Positions 33,804 through 42,913 of a DNA stretch of 64,000 nucleotides are shown in pieces. Location: contig CAJXUQ010000010.1 in assembly GCA_913061145.1 (NCBI GenBank), forward strand, positions 1 to 64,000, given 5' to 3'. The notes beneath the pieces were generated by a model. The model was not told where the DNA came from. It did not search any database and saw nothing but the letters and a program-made list of their open reading frames with translations. The stretch comes from an uncultured Haliea sp. (GTDB lineage Bacteria > Pseudomonadota > Gammaproteobacteria > Pseudomonadales > Halieaceae). Numbering within the stretch: position 1 is the first letter of the stretch; each line of letters begins with the position of its first letter. The position numbers and the translations under genes are program-made.

Positions 33804-35513
33804 ATGCAGACATCTGACGATCTGTTCGCCGCCCGGGTTGCCGCATTGACGGCGCCCGGCCAGCCCTTTGCCCTGGAAACGGTCACGGTGGGTGGCGTGG
33901 CGTATCGCTCCTACTGCAACATGCCCCGTAACCTTGGGCAGTACTGCGCGTTGATGCGCCAGCATGGCGACCGCTGTTTCGCTGTCTACCGCGAGCAGCG
34001 CTACAGCTTCGAGGAGGCCTGGACGCACAGTGCAGCGCTTGCCACGGCGCTGCAGCAGCGCTTTGGCGTGACCCACGGCGACCGTGTTGCCATCGTCGGT
34101 CGCAACAACCCGGAATGGATGATGGCATTCATCGCGATTGTCTCGATCGGGGCGGTGGCGGTGCCGATGAACGCCTGGTGGACGAGCGAGGAACTGGATT
34201 ACGGCATCGAGGACAGCGGCAGTCGCGTGGTGATTGCCGATCCCGAACGGGTCAGCCGTCTGGCGCCAATCGCGGCGCGCCACGCGCTGTCGATCATCGC
34301 GGTGGGCGATTGCAGCGGTATCCCCGTGGAATCCGTTGCCTTCGACACCTTGCTACAGTCCTTCCGGGGTGTGGACATGCCCGAGGTTGCGGTGGCCCCC
34401 GACGACGACGCCACCATCATGTATACCTCCGGTTCGACCGGGCATCCCAAGGGGGCCGTTTCCACGCACCGCGCGATTCTGGCGGCACTCTGGAGCTGGT
34501 TGCTGCAGGGTACTGTGAACAAGCAGCTGGCGGGTGCGGCAACCAGGCCGCCTTATCCGCCCGCAGGCCTGCTGACCATTCCGCTGTTTCACTGCACCGC
34601 CAGCCACTCGGCCTTTCTGCTCTCGCTATTGGTGGGCCGAAAACTGGTGATCATGCACAAGTGGGATGCGCAGGAGGCCCTGCGGTTGATCGAGGCGGAG
34701 CGGATTACCTGGTTCAACGGTGTGCCCACCATGTCGGCGGAACTGCAGGCCGCTGCCGCCGAGAGCGCGTATGATCTATCCTCGCTGGCCGAAATCTTCT
34801 CAGGGGGCGCGGCCCGGCCCCCCGATCAGGTGGGGAAAATTGCGGGAACCTTTCCGGGGTCGGCACCGGGCATTGGCTACGGACTCACCGAGACCAATGC
34901 CCTCGGCGCCGTAAATGCGGGTGCTGCATACGTTGCGCGGCCTTCGAGTACCGGGCGCGCGGTGCCCGCAGTCACCGAGTTCAAGGTGATTGACGGCGCA
35001 GGCCACACCTTGCCCGCCGGTGAGCGTGGCGAGCTGTGCATCAAGTCCACGGCGAATGTCCGCGGCTACTGGAACAAACCGGAAGCCACCCGCGAGGCCT
35101 TCGTCGACGGTTGGTTCCACACCGGTGATGTGGCCCGCCTGGATGACGAGGGCTTTCTCTACATCGTCGACCGCATCAAGGACATCATTATCCGCGGCGG
35201 AGAGAACATCAGCTGCATCGAAGTGGAAGCGGCGATACATCGGCACCCCGCGGTGCGTGAGGCCGCGGTGTTCGGTCTGCCCGACGCACGTCTCGGTGAA
35301 AGTGTGGGGGCGGTTGTTACGGTGCGTGCCGGGGCAGCACTGGAAGCGGAGCAGCTGCAGGGCTTCCTGCGCGAACACCTGGCGGCCTTCAAGGTGCCGG
35401 AGCGAATCTGGCTGCAGGAGCAGCCCCTGCCGCGTATCGCCTCGGGCAAGATTTTCAAGCGTCAGCTGAAGGCCCAGTACAGTGCCGGGTTGACGCAGGC
35501 GGCCAAAGACTAA
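33804..35513 (+). CDS. AMP-forming acyl-CoA synthetase
   Basis: This 569-residue member of the ANL superfamily has the P-loop YTSGSTGHPKG at about residues 207-217, GYGLTETNA, the adenylate-binding GWFHTGDVARLDDEGFL and the C-terminal PRIASGKIFKRQL with the catalytic Lys. It activates a carboxylic acid with ATP and CoA, which would feed the adjacent dehydrogenases. The start at 33804 is 17 bp after the preceding gene. Substrate choice is not readable, but the position between a dehydrogenase pair and a third dehydrogenase makes it the entry enzyme of the pathway. Confidence 0.92.
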   Translation: MQTSDDLFAARVAALTAPGQPFALETVTVGGVAYRSYCNMPRNLGQYCALMRQHGDRCFAVYREQRYSFEEAWTHSAALATALQQRFGVTHGDRVAIVGRNNPEWMMAFIAIVSIGAVAVPMNAWWTSEELDYGIEDSGSRVVIADPERVSRLAPIAARHALSIIAVGDCSGIPVESVAFDTLLQSFRGVDMPEVAVAPDDDATIMYTSGSTGHPKGAVSTHRAILAALWSWLLQGTVNKQLAGAATRPPYPPAGLLTIPLFHCTASHSAFLLSLLVGRKLVIMHKWDAQEALRLIEAERITWFNGVPTMSAELQAAAAESAYDLSSLAEIFSGGAARPPDQVGKIAGTFPGSAPGIGYGLTETNALGAVNAGAAYVARPSSTGRAVPAVTEFKVIDGAGHTLPAGERGELCIKSTANVRGYWNKPEATREAFVDGWFHTGDVARLDDEGFLYIVDRIKDIIIRGGENISCIEVEAAIHRHPAVREAAVFGLPDARLGESVGAVVTVRAGAALEAEQLQGFLREHLAAFKVPERIWLQEQPLPRIASGKIFKRQLKAQYSAGLTQAAKD

Positions 35514-35556
35514 TTGTTGGCTAATCTTAATCACACACAGCAAGAGCGAGCATGCC

Positions 35557-36807
35557 ATGGATCTTGGAATCAGTGACAAACTACAACCCCTGCTGGCGCA
35601 GGTAAGGGCTTTCGTAGCGGAGGAAATCGAGCCGCTGGAAGCGGAGTACATTCACGAGATCGGTGTGGGAGACCGCTGGCAGTTCACCCCCCGTCAGACC
35701 GAGATCATGGAAACGCTGAAGGGCAAGGCGAAAGCGGCCGGCCTGTGGAACTTCTTCCTGACCGACGGCGAGCATGGCTCCGGCCTGACCACCGTGGAAT
35801 ATGCCTATCTTGCCGAGGAAATGGGCAAGTCGCATATCGCCGCCGAGGTGTTCAACTGTGCCGCCCCGGACACCGGCAACATGGAGGTGCTGCACAAGTA
35901 CGGCAGCGAGGCGCAAAAACGCGAGTGGCTTGAGCCGCTGCTGAATGGCGAGATTCGCTCCGCCTACGCCATGACCGAGCCCGGCGTGGCCTCATCGGAT
36001 GCCACCAACATTAGCACATCCGCGGTGCTTGACGGTGACGAGTGGGTCATCAACGGCGAGAAGCACTATATCTCCGGCGCCGGTGACCCGCGCTGCAAGA
36101 TCATGATTGTGATGGTCAAGACCGATCCCGATGCGCCCAAGCACCTGCAGCAGTCCCAGATACTGGTGCCCATGGATACGCCCGGCGTAGAGAACCTGCG
36201 CGCGATGAACGTGTTTTCCATGGACGATGCGCCCCACGGCCACATGCACCAGCGCTACACCAACGTTCGGGTACCCAAGGAAAACATGATCCTGGGGCCG
36301 GGCCGCGGTTTCGAGATCTCCCAGGGGCGGCTGGGCCCCGGTCGTATTCACCACTGCATGCGTGCCATCGGGGCGGCGGAGAAGGCGCTCCAGCTCCTCT
36401 GTGAGCGCGCGGTTTCCCGCACGGCGTTTGGCAAGCCTCTGGCGCGTCTCGGCGGCAATGTCGATATCATCGCCAACGCGCGCATGGATATCGAAATGGC
36501 CCGCCTGCTCACCCTGAAAACCGCGTGGATGATGGATAACGTGGACCCGAAGGAAGCCCGGATCTGGATCTCCATGATCAAGACCGCGGTGCCCAATATC
36601 TCCATTCGCATTGTCGACCAGGCAATCCAGATGTACGGTGCACTCGGCGTCTCCCAGGATACGCCGCTGGCCACCATGTACATGGGCCAGCGCACCCTGC
36701 GCCTGGCGGACGGCCCGGACGAGGTGCATCGCATGGTGGTGGGCCGTAACGAGCTCAGGCGCTACATGGAGCAACAGGAGGTCAACGCGACTTTCCGCGA
36801 CGGCTGA
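35557..36807 (+). CDS. Acyl-CoA dehydrogenase, ACAD10/11-like
   Basis: This 416-residue flavoprotein has AMTEPGVASSDATNISTSAV for FAD binding, the insert NFFLTDGEHGSGLTTVEYAY, FGKPLARLGGN and a C-terminal LADGPDEVHRM. The base position in that last motif reads D-G-P-D-E, the arrangement of the ACAD10/11-type dehydrogenases, which favour long or branched substrates. It is the third dehydrogenase of the operon, 43 bp after the CoA ligase. It could act on a different chain length or a later turn of the cycle than the heteromeric pair. Confidence 0.9.
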   Translation: MDLGISDKLQPLLAQVRAFVAEEIEPLEAEYIHEIGVGDRWQFTPRQTEIMETLKGKAKAAGLWNFFLTDGEHGSGLTTVEYAYLAEEMGKSHIAAEVFNCAAPDTGNMEVLHKYGSEAQKREWLEPLLNGEIRSAYAMTEPGVASSDATNISTSAVLDGDEWVINGEKHYISGAGDPRCKIMIVMVKTDPDAPKHLQQSQILVPMDTPGVENLRAMNVFSMDDAPHGHMHQRYTNVRVPKENMILGPGRGFEISQGRLGPGRIHHCMRAIGAAEKALQLLCERAVSRTAFGKPLARLGGNVDIIANARMDIEMARLLTLKTAWMMDNVDPKEARIWISMIKTAVPNISIRIVDQAIQMYGALGVSQDTPLATMYMGQRTLRLADGPDEVHRMVVGRNELRRYMEQQEVNATFRDG

Positions 36808-36862
36808 GGGTCAAGCCCTGGCAGATTTCACAACCGATACACGTAACCGCAAGGACATACAC

Positions 36863-37327
36863 ATGACCATGAAAGTCGTTCCCAACAGCGAAATGGTGAA
36901 CCAGAAGGGCCTGAAGCTGGAGCCCGGCCCCTGGGTTACCCTGGGCCAGGACCGCATCAACGCGTTTGCCGATGTCACCGAGGATCACCAGTTCATTCAC
37001 ATCGATGAAGAAAAAGCCGCGCAAACGCCTTTTGGTGGCACGATTGCACACGGTTTTCTCACGCTCTCCATGCTGGTGAAGATGTGCGAGGGTGTCGGGA
37101 TCATGCCCGAGAAAGTGCTGATGGGTATCAACTACGGCTTCGACAAGGTGCGTTTCCTGACGCCGGTGCGCGCCGGCAAGCGTGTACGCGCGCACGTCGA
37201 GATTGTGGATGTGCAGCCGAAGGACGGCAACCGGTTCCTGATCAAGCAGGCCATTTCGGTCGAGATCGAGGGCGAGGACAACCCCGCACTGATCGCTGAA
37301 TGGCTGTCCATGGTGGTTGCGGGCTGA
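36863..37327 (+). CDS. MaoC-family enoyl-CoA hydratase
   Basis: This 154-residue single hot-dog protein has the hydratase-2 motif EDHQFIHIDEEKA, with the catalytic Asp-His pair, followed by FGGTIAHGFLTLSM. It would add water across the 2-enoyl-CoA made by the dehydrogenases, giving the 3R-hydroxy product. The ATG at 36863 has AAGGA upstream, 56 bp after the dehydrogenase stop; an open frame further upstream is only a shadow. The next gene is an SDR that can oxidise such a product. Confidence 0.9.
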   Translation: MTMKVVPNSEMVNQKGLKLEPGPWVTLGQDRINAFADVTEDHQFIHIDEEKAAQTPFGGTIAHGFLTLSMLVKMCEGVGIMPEKVLMGINYGFDKVRFLTPVRAGKRVRAHVEIVDVQPKDGNRFLIKQAISVEIEGEDNPALIAEWLSMVVAG

Positions 37328-37333
37328 ATTGAC

Positions 37334-37352
37334 GTGCCCGCTGGGCGGGCAC
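37334..37352 (+). other. Intercistronic hairpin in the catabolic operon
   Basis: GTGCCCGC (37334-37341) pairs perfectly with GCGGGCAC (37345-37352) around a 3-base loop, 6 bp after the MaoC stop. No T-run follows. It may protect mRNA or tune expression between operon genes. Confidence 0.4.
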
Positions 37353-37385
37353 ACGACATTGATTGAATGAAGGGAGAGTAGAGTG

Positions 37386-38306
37386 ATGAGTATTCGCTAT
37401 GACGGTAAGGTCGCCATTGTCACCGGAGCGGGCCAGGGGCTGGGCCGCTGTCACGCCATCGCACTGGCCGCCCGCGGCGCCAAGGTGGTGGTGAACGACC
37501 TGGGTGGTGCAAAGGATGGTACTGGTGCCTCCAGCGACGCGGCACGCGCGGTGGTCGCCGAGATTGAAGCGGCCGGTGGCGAAGCGATTGCCAACGGCGC
37601 CAACGTGGCGCAATACGCCGAAGTGGAAGGCATGGTGCAGCAGGCCATGGAGAAGTGGGGCCGCGTGGACATTCTGGTCAACAATGCCGGCATCCTGCGC
37701 GACAAAAGCTTTACCAAGGGTGGGCTGGATGATTTCCAGCTGGTACTCGACGTGCACCTCATGGGCACCGTGAACTGCACCAAGGCGGTGTGGGACATTA
37801 TGCGCGATCAATCCTACGGCCGCATTGTGGTCACCACGTCCTCCAGTGGTCTCTACGGCAACTTTGGTCAGAGCAACTACGGCGCCGCGAAAATGGGTGT
37901 GATCGGGCTGATGAATACGCTGGTGCAGGAAGGCGCCAAGTACAACATCCGGGTCAACGCACTGGCACCCACCGCGGGTACGCGCATGACAGAGGGGTTG
38001 CTGCCGGAGAAAGCCTTTGAACTGCTGACGCCGGAAACCGTCACCCCGGCGGTGCTTTACCTGGTCAGTGAAGACGCACCGAACCGCACCATCCTCGCGG
38101 CGGGTGCCGGCGCCTTTGCCGTGTCGCGTATCGTGGAAACCGAAGGTGCCTGGTTGCCGGTTGAAGAGCAGACGCCGGAGGGCATTGCCGCACACTGGGA
38201 CGAAATCAGCAGCCGGGAAGGCGAGCGTGAGCTCACCGCGGGCTTTGAGCAAAGCATCAAGATGGTGGGCAAAGCCGCGGAAAACCTCGGCATCAAACTC
38301 GATTGA
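37386..38306 (+). CDS. MFE-2-type SDR 3-hydroxyacyl-CoA dehydrogenase
   Basis: This SDR of about 306 residues is longer than a classical one and resembles the dehydrogenase part of peroxisomal multifunctional enzyme type 2. GAGQGLGRCHAIALAARGAK is the dinucleotide-binding site, VVNDLGGAKDGTGASSDAA is the family insert, VNNAGILRDKSF is diagnostic and YGAAKMG supplies YxxxK. It oxidises 3R-hydroxyacyl-CoA to 3-oxoacyl-CoA with NAD+, matching the MaoC product. A GTG three bases upstream (37383) is an alternative start. GGGAGAG precedes the ATG. Confidence 0.92.
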   Translation: MSIRYDGKVAIVTGAGQGLGRCHAIALAARGAKVVVNDLGGAKDGTGASSDAARAVVAEIEAAGGEAIANGANVAQYAEVEGMVQQAMEKWGRVDILVNNAGILRDKSFTKGGLDDFQLVLDVHLMGTVNCTKAVWDIMRDQSYGRIVVTTSSSGLYGNFGQSNYGAAKMGVIGLMNTLVQEGAKYNIRVNALAPTAGTRMTEGLLPEKAFELLTPETVTPAVLYLVSEDAPNRTILAAGAGAFAVSRIVETEGAWLPVEEQTPEGIAAHWDEISSREGERELTAGFEQSIKMVGKAAENLGIKLD

Positions 38307-38308
38307 TA

Positions 38309-38332
38309 CGCCCCCTTCACACAACAGGGGCG
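38309..38332 (+). other. Second intercistronic hairpin in the catabolic operon
   Basis: CGCCCC (38309-38314) pairs with GGGGCG (38327-38332) around a 12-base loop immediately after the SDR stop and before the thiolase gene. It has no T-run. Together with the hairpin at 37334 it flanks the SDR gene. Confidence 0.35.
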
Positions 38333-38360
38333 CGCGTCTGTTATGCCCCGGGAGAACATT

Positions 38361-39539
38361 ATGAAAGAAGCCGTAATTGTCGCCACTGCCCGTACGCCGA
38401 TCGCCAAGGCGTTTCGGGGCGGTTTTAACAACCTTGGTGGCGCCAGCCTGGGCGCTGCCTCCGTGGCCGAGGCCGTGCGTCGCGCCGGCATTGATCCCGC
38501 CCGGGTGGACGACGTGATCATGGGCAGCGCCCTGCAGCAGGGCGCCACGGGCTCCAACGTGGCACGGCAGATTGCGCTGCGTGCCGGCCTGCCGGTCACC
38601 GTCTCCGGCATGACCCTTGACCGGCAGTGCTCCTCCGGCCTGATGGCCGTGGCGACGGCGGCCAAGCAGATCATGTACGACGGTATGAGCTGTGTTGTGG
38701 GTGGCGGGCTGGAATCCATCTCGCTGGTGCAGAACGAGCACATGAACCTGCACCGGATGGTCGACGAGGAACTCATGGCTATGCATCCCAATATCCACAT
38801 GCCCATGCTGCAAACCGCGGAAGTGGTGGCCAAGCGCTATGGTATTTCCCGTGAAGCCATGGATGAGTATGGACTGCAGTCACAGCAGCGCACTGCCGAG
38901 GCTTATGCCGACGGCCGCTACGAGGCGGAGCTGGTGCCGGTCACGTGCAAGCGCATCGTGTGGAACAAGGAAACCGGGGAGCAGTCCGAGGCGGAGGCCA
39001 CGGTGAGTGCGGACGAGGGTGTGCGCGCGACAACTGCGGAAGGTCTCGCCGGCCTGAAAACGGTGATTGAAGGCGGCACCATCACTGCGGGTAACGCGTC
39101 GCAGCTCTCCGACGGCTCATCTGCACAGGTGCTGATGGACGCCAAACTGGCAGAGCAGGAGGGCCTGCAGCCACTGGGCCTGTACCGTGGTATCGCGGTG
39201 GCCGGCTGTGAACCGGACGAAATGGGCATCGGCCCGGTCTTCGCCGTGCCCAAGCTGCTCAAGCAGCACGGCCTGTCGGTGGATGATATCGGCCTGTGGG
39301 AGCTCAATGAAGCCTTTGCCGTGCAGGTGCTGTACTGCCGCAACCGGCTGGGAATCGATAACGAGAAGCTCAACGTCAGCGGTGGCGCGATTTCCATCGG
39401 TCACCCCTACGGTATGAGCGGTTCGCGGATGATTGGCCACGCCCTGCTGGAAGGCAAACGGCGCGGGGTGAAATATGTGGTGATCACTATGTGCGTCGGC
39501 GGCGGCATGGGTGCTGCCGGCCTGTTCGAGGTGCTGTGA
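38361..39539 (+). CDS. Thiolase (acetyl-CoA acyltransferase)
   Basis: This 392-residue thiolase has all catalytic features: the acylated Cys90 in [15 protein letters not shown], the GHP motif in [10 protein letters not shown], and the second Cys in [12 protein letters not shown]. The start at 38361 is chosen because GGGAGAAC lies upstream and [20 protein letters not shown] is the family N-terminus. It cleaves 3-oxoacyl-CoA with CoA to release acetyl-CoA or propionyl-CoA and completes one beta-oxidation turn with the three preceding enzymes. Confidence 0.94.
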   Translation: MKEAVIVATARTPIAKAFRGGFNNLGGASLGAASVAEAVRRAGIDPARVDDVIMGSALQQGATGSNVARQIALRAGLPVTVSGMTLDRQCSSGLMAVATAAKQIMYDGMSCVVGGGLESISLVQNEHMNLHRMVDEELMAMHPNIHMPMLQTAEVVAKRYGISREAMDEYGLQSQQRTAEAYADGRYEAELVPVTCKRIVWNKETGEQSEAEATVSADEGVRATTAEGLAGLKTVIEGGTITAGNASQLSDGSSAQVLMDAKLAEQEGLQPLGLYRGIAVAGCEPDEMGIGPVFAVPKLLKQHGLSVDDIGLWELNEAFAVQVLYCRNRLGIDNEKLNVSGGAISIGHPYGMSGSRMIGHALLEGKRRGVKYVVITMCVGGGMGAAGLFEVL

Positions 39540-39540
39540 T

Positions 39541-40518
39541 ATGAAAGCGATTGTCTGCAAGGAGCACGGACTGCCCGATAAACTGTCTCTGGAGACCGCG
39601 TGGCCCGACCCCGAAATGGGCGACGACGATGTGCTGATTGATGTCAAGGCGGCGGGGCTCAACTTCCCCGACGTGCTGATCATCCAGAACAAGTACCAGA
39701 CCAAACCCGATCTGCCCTTCATCCCCGGGGGCGAGTGCTCGGGCGTGGTCGCGGCCGTGGGCAGCAAGGTCAAACGCCTGAAGCCCGGTGACAAGGTGAT
39801 CTCCATGGGGGCACACGGTGCGTTCTGTTCGCGCATTGCAGCGAACCAGCACAGCGTGTTTCCCATGCCTGAGGGCCTGAGCTTTGAGCAGGCTGCCGGT
39901 ATTGCGATCACCTATTTCACCTCCTACCACGCGCTCAAGCAGCGCGCCAACCTGCAGCCGGGCGAAACCCTCCTGGTGCTGGGTGCGGCGGGTGGAGTCG
40001 GCACGACGGCGGTCGAGCTGGGCAAGTTGATGGGTGCGCGGGTGATTGCGGCTGCGAGCACCGACGAGAAGCTGGCGCTGTGCAAGCAACTCGGTGCCGA
40101 CGAACTGATCAACTACAGCGACGTATCGCTCAAGGACGCGCTGAAAGAGCTGACCGGCGGCAAGGGTGTGGATGTGGTGTACGATCCGGTCGGCGGTGAC
40201 TACGCGGAACCCGCCCTGCGCAGTATGGCCTGGAAGGGTCGCTATCTGGTGATTGGTTTCGCCAGCGGCCCCATTCCAAGCATCCCGCTCAACCTGACGC
40301 TGCTCAAGGGCTGTTCGATTGTGGGTGTATTCTGGGGCCGCTTCATGGGCGAGGAGCCCGAGGTGAATCTGCAGAACATCCATGAGCTCTGGGCACTGTT
40401 TGCCGAGGGTAAACTGAAGCCGGTGGTGACCGATCTGTTTGCGCTGGAGGACTATGAGGCCGCCTACGCCTGCATGATGGAACGACGGGCGCGCGGCAAG
40501 GTGATTCTCACGCTGTAG
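39541..40518 (+). CDS. Zinc-independent MDR family oxidoreductase (NADPH:quinone oxidoreductase-like)
   Basis: This 325-residue medium-chain dehydrogenase/reductase of the quinone-reductase type has PGGECSGVVAAVGSKVKRL, LGAAGGVGTTAVELGKLMGA for NADPH binding and a C-terminal YEAAYACMMERRARGKVIL. It lacks the catalytic and structural zinc Cys sets. Members reduce quinones, or enoyl thioesters in the case of trans-2-enoyl-CoA reductases. The operon context makes enoyl-CoA or a ring-enone plausible. It starts 1 bp after the thiolase stop, so it is almost certainly co-transcribed. Confidence 0.88.
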   Translation: MKAIVCKEHGLPDKLSLETAWPDPEMGDDDVLIDVKAAGLNFPDVLIIQNKYQTKPDLPFIPGGECSGVVAAVGSKVKRLKPGDKVISMGAHGAFCSRIAANQHSVFPMPEGLSFEQAAGIAITYFTSYHALKQRANLQPGETLLVLGAAGGVGTTAVELGKLMGARVIAAASTDEKLALCKQLGADELINYSDVSLKDALKELTGGKGVDVVYDPVGGDYAEPALRSMAWKGRYLVIGFASGPIPSIPLNLTLLKGCSIVGVFWGRFMGEEPEVNLQNIHELWALFAEGKLKPVVTDLFALEDYEAAYACMMERRARGKVILTL

Positions 40519-40527
40519 GAGTACAGG

Positions 40528-41691
40528 ATGCAGCCCTTCGTCTTCAACACCGTGCCGCAGCTGGTGTGCCAGCCGGGTAGCGCGCTGGCGCTGGCTGAGC
40601 GTTGCCGGAGCCTGGGCATCCGCCGGCCCTTGCTGGTGACTGATCCCGGCTTGCTGGCAATCGGTCTGGTGCAGCCCGTGCAGGCAGCGCTGGAAGCGGC
40701 CGGCGTGCAGGTTACGCTCTACGACCAGGTGCGTGAGGACCCGCCGGAGGCCACCGTTGAGGCGGCGGCTGCTCGGGGTCGCAGCGCTGACGTCGATGGT
40801 GTGATCGCGGTAGGCGGGGGCAGCTCCATGGACGTCGCCAAGGTGGTGGCGGTGCTGCTCGCAGGATCGCAGCCTTTGCGCGCCTTGTACGGTGTTGATC
40901 AGGTCAGTGGTGGGCGTCTGCCCCTGATCCTGGTGCCGACGACCGCAGGCACCGGCTCCGAGGTGACGCCTGTCGCGGTCATCACCACCGGTGAGACAAC
41001 CAAGGCCGGTGTGTCCTCGCCCGTTCTCTTGCCGGATATTGCGCTGCTCGACGCCGACCTGACGCTGGGCCTGCCGCCGCGGGTGACGGCCATGACTGGC
41101 GTTGATGCCATGGTGCATGCCATCGAAGCCTACACGTCCAAACTCAAGAAGAACCCGTTGTCAGATATCCTGGCGCGCGAGGCGCTGCGGCTGCTGGCAG
41201 CCAACATCCGCACGGCCGTCAGCGACGGGGCCAACCGGGAGGCCCGTGCGGCCATGCTGCTGGGCGCCTGCCTTGCGGGGCAGGCATTTGCCAACGCCCC
41301 GGTCGCTGCAGTGCATGCGCTGGCCTATCCGCTGGGGGGGCACTACCACATTCCCCACGGTCTCAGTAACTCGCTGGTATTGCCCTCTGTGCTGGCCTAC
41401 AACATGCCGACAGCCGAGACGCTGTATGCAGAACTTGCCGAGATCATCGTGCCGGCCGCCACGGGCAGCGCCGGCGCCCGCGCCGCCGCACTGGTGCAGG
41501 CCCTGCAGCAGCTGATTGCCGACGTGGGCCTGCCCGCCACGCTGGCGGATACCGGAGTGCCGGCGGCAGACCTGCCGATGCTGGCGGCGGAGGCCATGCA
41601 GCAGCAGCGCTTGCTGGTGAACAATCCCCGTGAGGTGAGTGAAGAGGATGCGCTGGCGATCTATCGCGCGGCCTATGGAGAGGGCGCATGA
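40528..41691 (+). CDS. Iron-containing alcohol dehydrogenase
   Basis: This 387-residue type III ADH has VGGGSSMDVAKVVAVL for NAD(P) binding and TTAGTGSEVTPVAVI. The metal ligands come from an Asp in LLPDIALLDAD-type context and three His in DAMVHAIEAY and HALAYPLGGHYHIPHG. It would oxidise an alcohol or reduce an aldehyde. In the operon it may supply the aldehyde or acid substrate of the CoA ligase, or regenerate redox balance. It begins 9 bp after the MDR gene and overlaps the thioesterase gene at its end. Confidence 0.9.
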   Translation: MQPFVFNTVPQLVCQPGSALALAERCRSLGIRRPLLVTDPGLLAIGLVQPVQAALEAAGVQVTLYDQVREDPPEATVEAAAARGRSADVDGVIAVGGGSSMDVAKVVAVLLAGSQPLRALYGVDQVSGGRLPLILVPTTAGTGSEVTPVAVITTGETTKAGVSSPVLLPDIALLDADLTLGLPPRVTAMTGVDAMVHAIEAYTSKLKKNPLSDILAREALRLLAANIRTAVSDGANREARAAMLLGACLAGQAFANAPVAAVHALAYPLGGHYHIPHGLSNSLVLPSVLAYNMPTAETLYAELAEIIVPAATGSAGARAAALVQALQQLIADVGLPATLADTGVPAADLPMLAAEAMQQQRLLVNNPREVSEEDALAIYRAAYGEGA

Positions 41692-42119
41692 GCAAACGTC
41701 CCGGGCGTGATGCCTACGCTGTGTTCTACCCCATCAGCACCCGCTGGTCCGACAACGACACCTACGGCCACATCAACAATGTGGTCTATTACTCCTACTT
41801 CGACTCGGTGGCCAACCGGTACCTGATCGAGGAGGGCGGGCTGGATATCAACGATGGCAGGGTGGTCGGCTACGTGGTGCAGTCCGGTTGTGACTACCAT
41901 GCCCCGGCCAGCTACCCGGAGGCGATTGAAGGCGGGTTGCGGGTGGACCGGTTGGGCAACAGTTCAGTGCAATACGGTATTGCCATATTTCGCGAGGGTG
42001 AGCAGGAGGCGCTGGCCCACGGGCATTTCGTGCATGTCTTCGTGGACCGGGCCAGCAACCGGTCGGTGCCCATACCCGAAGACTTGCGGGTGGCGTTGGA
42101 CAAGTTGCGTAGGGGTTGA
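41688..42119 (+). CDS. 4-hydroxybenzoyl-CoA-thioesterase-like (hot-dog) thioesterase
   Basis: This 143-residue hot-dog protein has the YbgC/4HBT motif RWSDNDTYGHINNVVYYSYF, in which the Asp is catalytic, then VNRYLIEEGG-type elements. It hydrolyses acyl-CoA to free acid and CoA, and may relieve CoA trapping or release a dead-end product. Its ATG overlaps the stop of the Fe-ADH gene (ATGA). It is the last gene of the ten-gene operon and is convergent with the TetR gene, 35 bp away. Confidence 0.88.
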   Translation: MSKRPGRDAYAVFYPISTRWSDNDTYGHINNVVYYSYFDSVANRYLIEEGGLDINDGRVVGYVVQSGCDYHAPASYPEAIEGGLRVDRLGNSSVQYGIAIFREGEQEALAHGHFVHVFVDRASNRSVPIPEDLRVALDKLRRG

Positions 42120-42154
42120 TCCTGGAGCGAGCGCGCCGCGCACGTCGGGTTAGG

Positions 42155-42799
42155 CTACTGCAACAGGTAACGCAGCAGAAGGCTGAGCAATTCCCTGCGG
42201 AACGCCGGGTCCTCCAGCGCCTGCGGGCGCTCTGCCAGTGCGGATTGCAGACAGGCATCGAGGCTGCGGCGGGCGATGAACGCCATCTGATCGATGTTCC
42301 CTGCCCGCAGTTGTGCGCGGTGCCGGCGCAGGAAGCCCGGGAACCATTGCTCCCACGACGGATTGGACAGTGACTGGGTCAACTCGTTGACCCGCGAACG
42401 GATGTCCAGGCTCTGCTGGTACTGCAGGTAGAAATCCGGGTACATGCGGTAGAGCTGCAGCAGCAGTGTGGCCTCGAGCTCGATGATCGCCGCAAGCGTT
42501 GCCTCCAGCCCCTGGTCGGTCAGTGCATGGATGCGCGCGAACTCGCCTTCGGTTTGCGCCAGCAGTTCCACCATTCGCTCTTCGTAGACCTCCGCCAGCA
42601 CCGCTTCCTTGTTCGGAAAATACTGGTACAGGGAGGCAATGTTCACCCCCGCCACGTCGGCGATGCGCGCGGTGGTCAGCCGGTCGGGGCCCTCTTCCTC
42701 AAGAATTTTCAGGCAGGCTTCGCGGATGGCCTCGACCAGCGCGCGGGAGCGCTGCTGGCGCGGGCGTTTGCGCGGGGCGGGCAGCTCGTTACCGGGCAC
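42155..42799 (-). CDS. TetR-family transcriptional regulator
   Basis: This 214-residue protein has the TetR N-terminal helix-turn-helix RIADVAGVNIASLYQYFPNK followed by a helical ligand-binding domain. The start is GTG at 42799; no clear Shine-Dalgarno precedes it, so the transcript could be leaderless or the start could be elsewhere. It converges with the catabolic operon and is divergent from the sulfotransferase gene. It is the obvious candidate repressor of one or both, and the palindrome at 31368-31382 is a possible site. The ligand would then be a pathway acyl-CoA or acid, by inference. Confidence 0.88.
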   Translation of the reverse strand: MPGNELPAPRKRPRQQRSRALVEAIREACLKILEEEGPDRLTTARIADVAGVNIASLYQYFPNKEAVLAEVYEERMVELLAQTEGEFARIHALTDQGLEATLAAIIELEATLLLQLYRMYPDFYLQYQQSLDIRSRVNELTQSLSNPSWEQWFPGFLRRHRAQLRAGNIDQMAFIARRSLDACLQSALAERPQALEDPAFRRELLSLLLRYLLQ

Positions 42800-42854
42800 A
42801 GCACTGCGCCTGTGGTGAAAAATGTAAGGATCTGTGCATGCGTATCCTGTATGG

Positions 42855-42876
42855 CTTTAAAAACGCTCTAAAAACA
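42855..42876. repeat. Tandem 11-bp direct repeat in the TetR/sulfotransferase intergenic region
   Basis: CTTTAAAAACG and CTCTAAAAACA lie head to tail at 42855-42865 and 42866-42876, matching at 9 of 11 positions. An 11-bp period places both copies on the same face of the helix. They sit between the divergent start codons. Confidence 0.45.
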
Positions 42877-42913
42877 ATAGGTTGTATTCTGTCTTCGGCG
42901 CTGGAAACCGCAG

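Noticed and set aside
37242-38813. 523-residue minus-strand open frame in the catabolic operon
   Set aside because: It is rich in His/Gly/Arg and opposes the MFE-2 SDR and thiolase genes, both certain.
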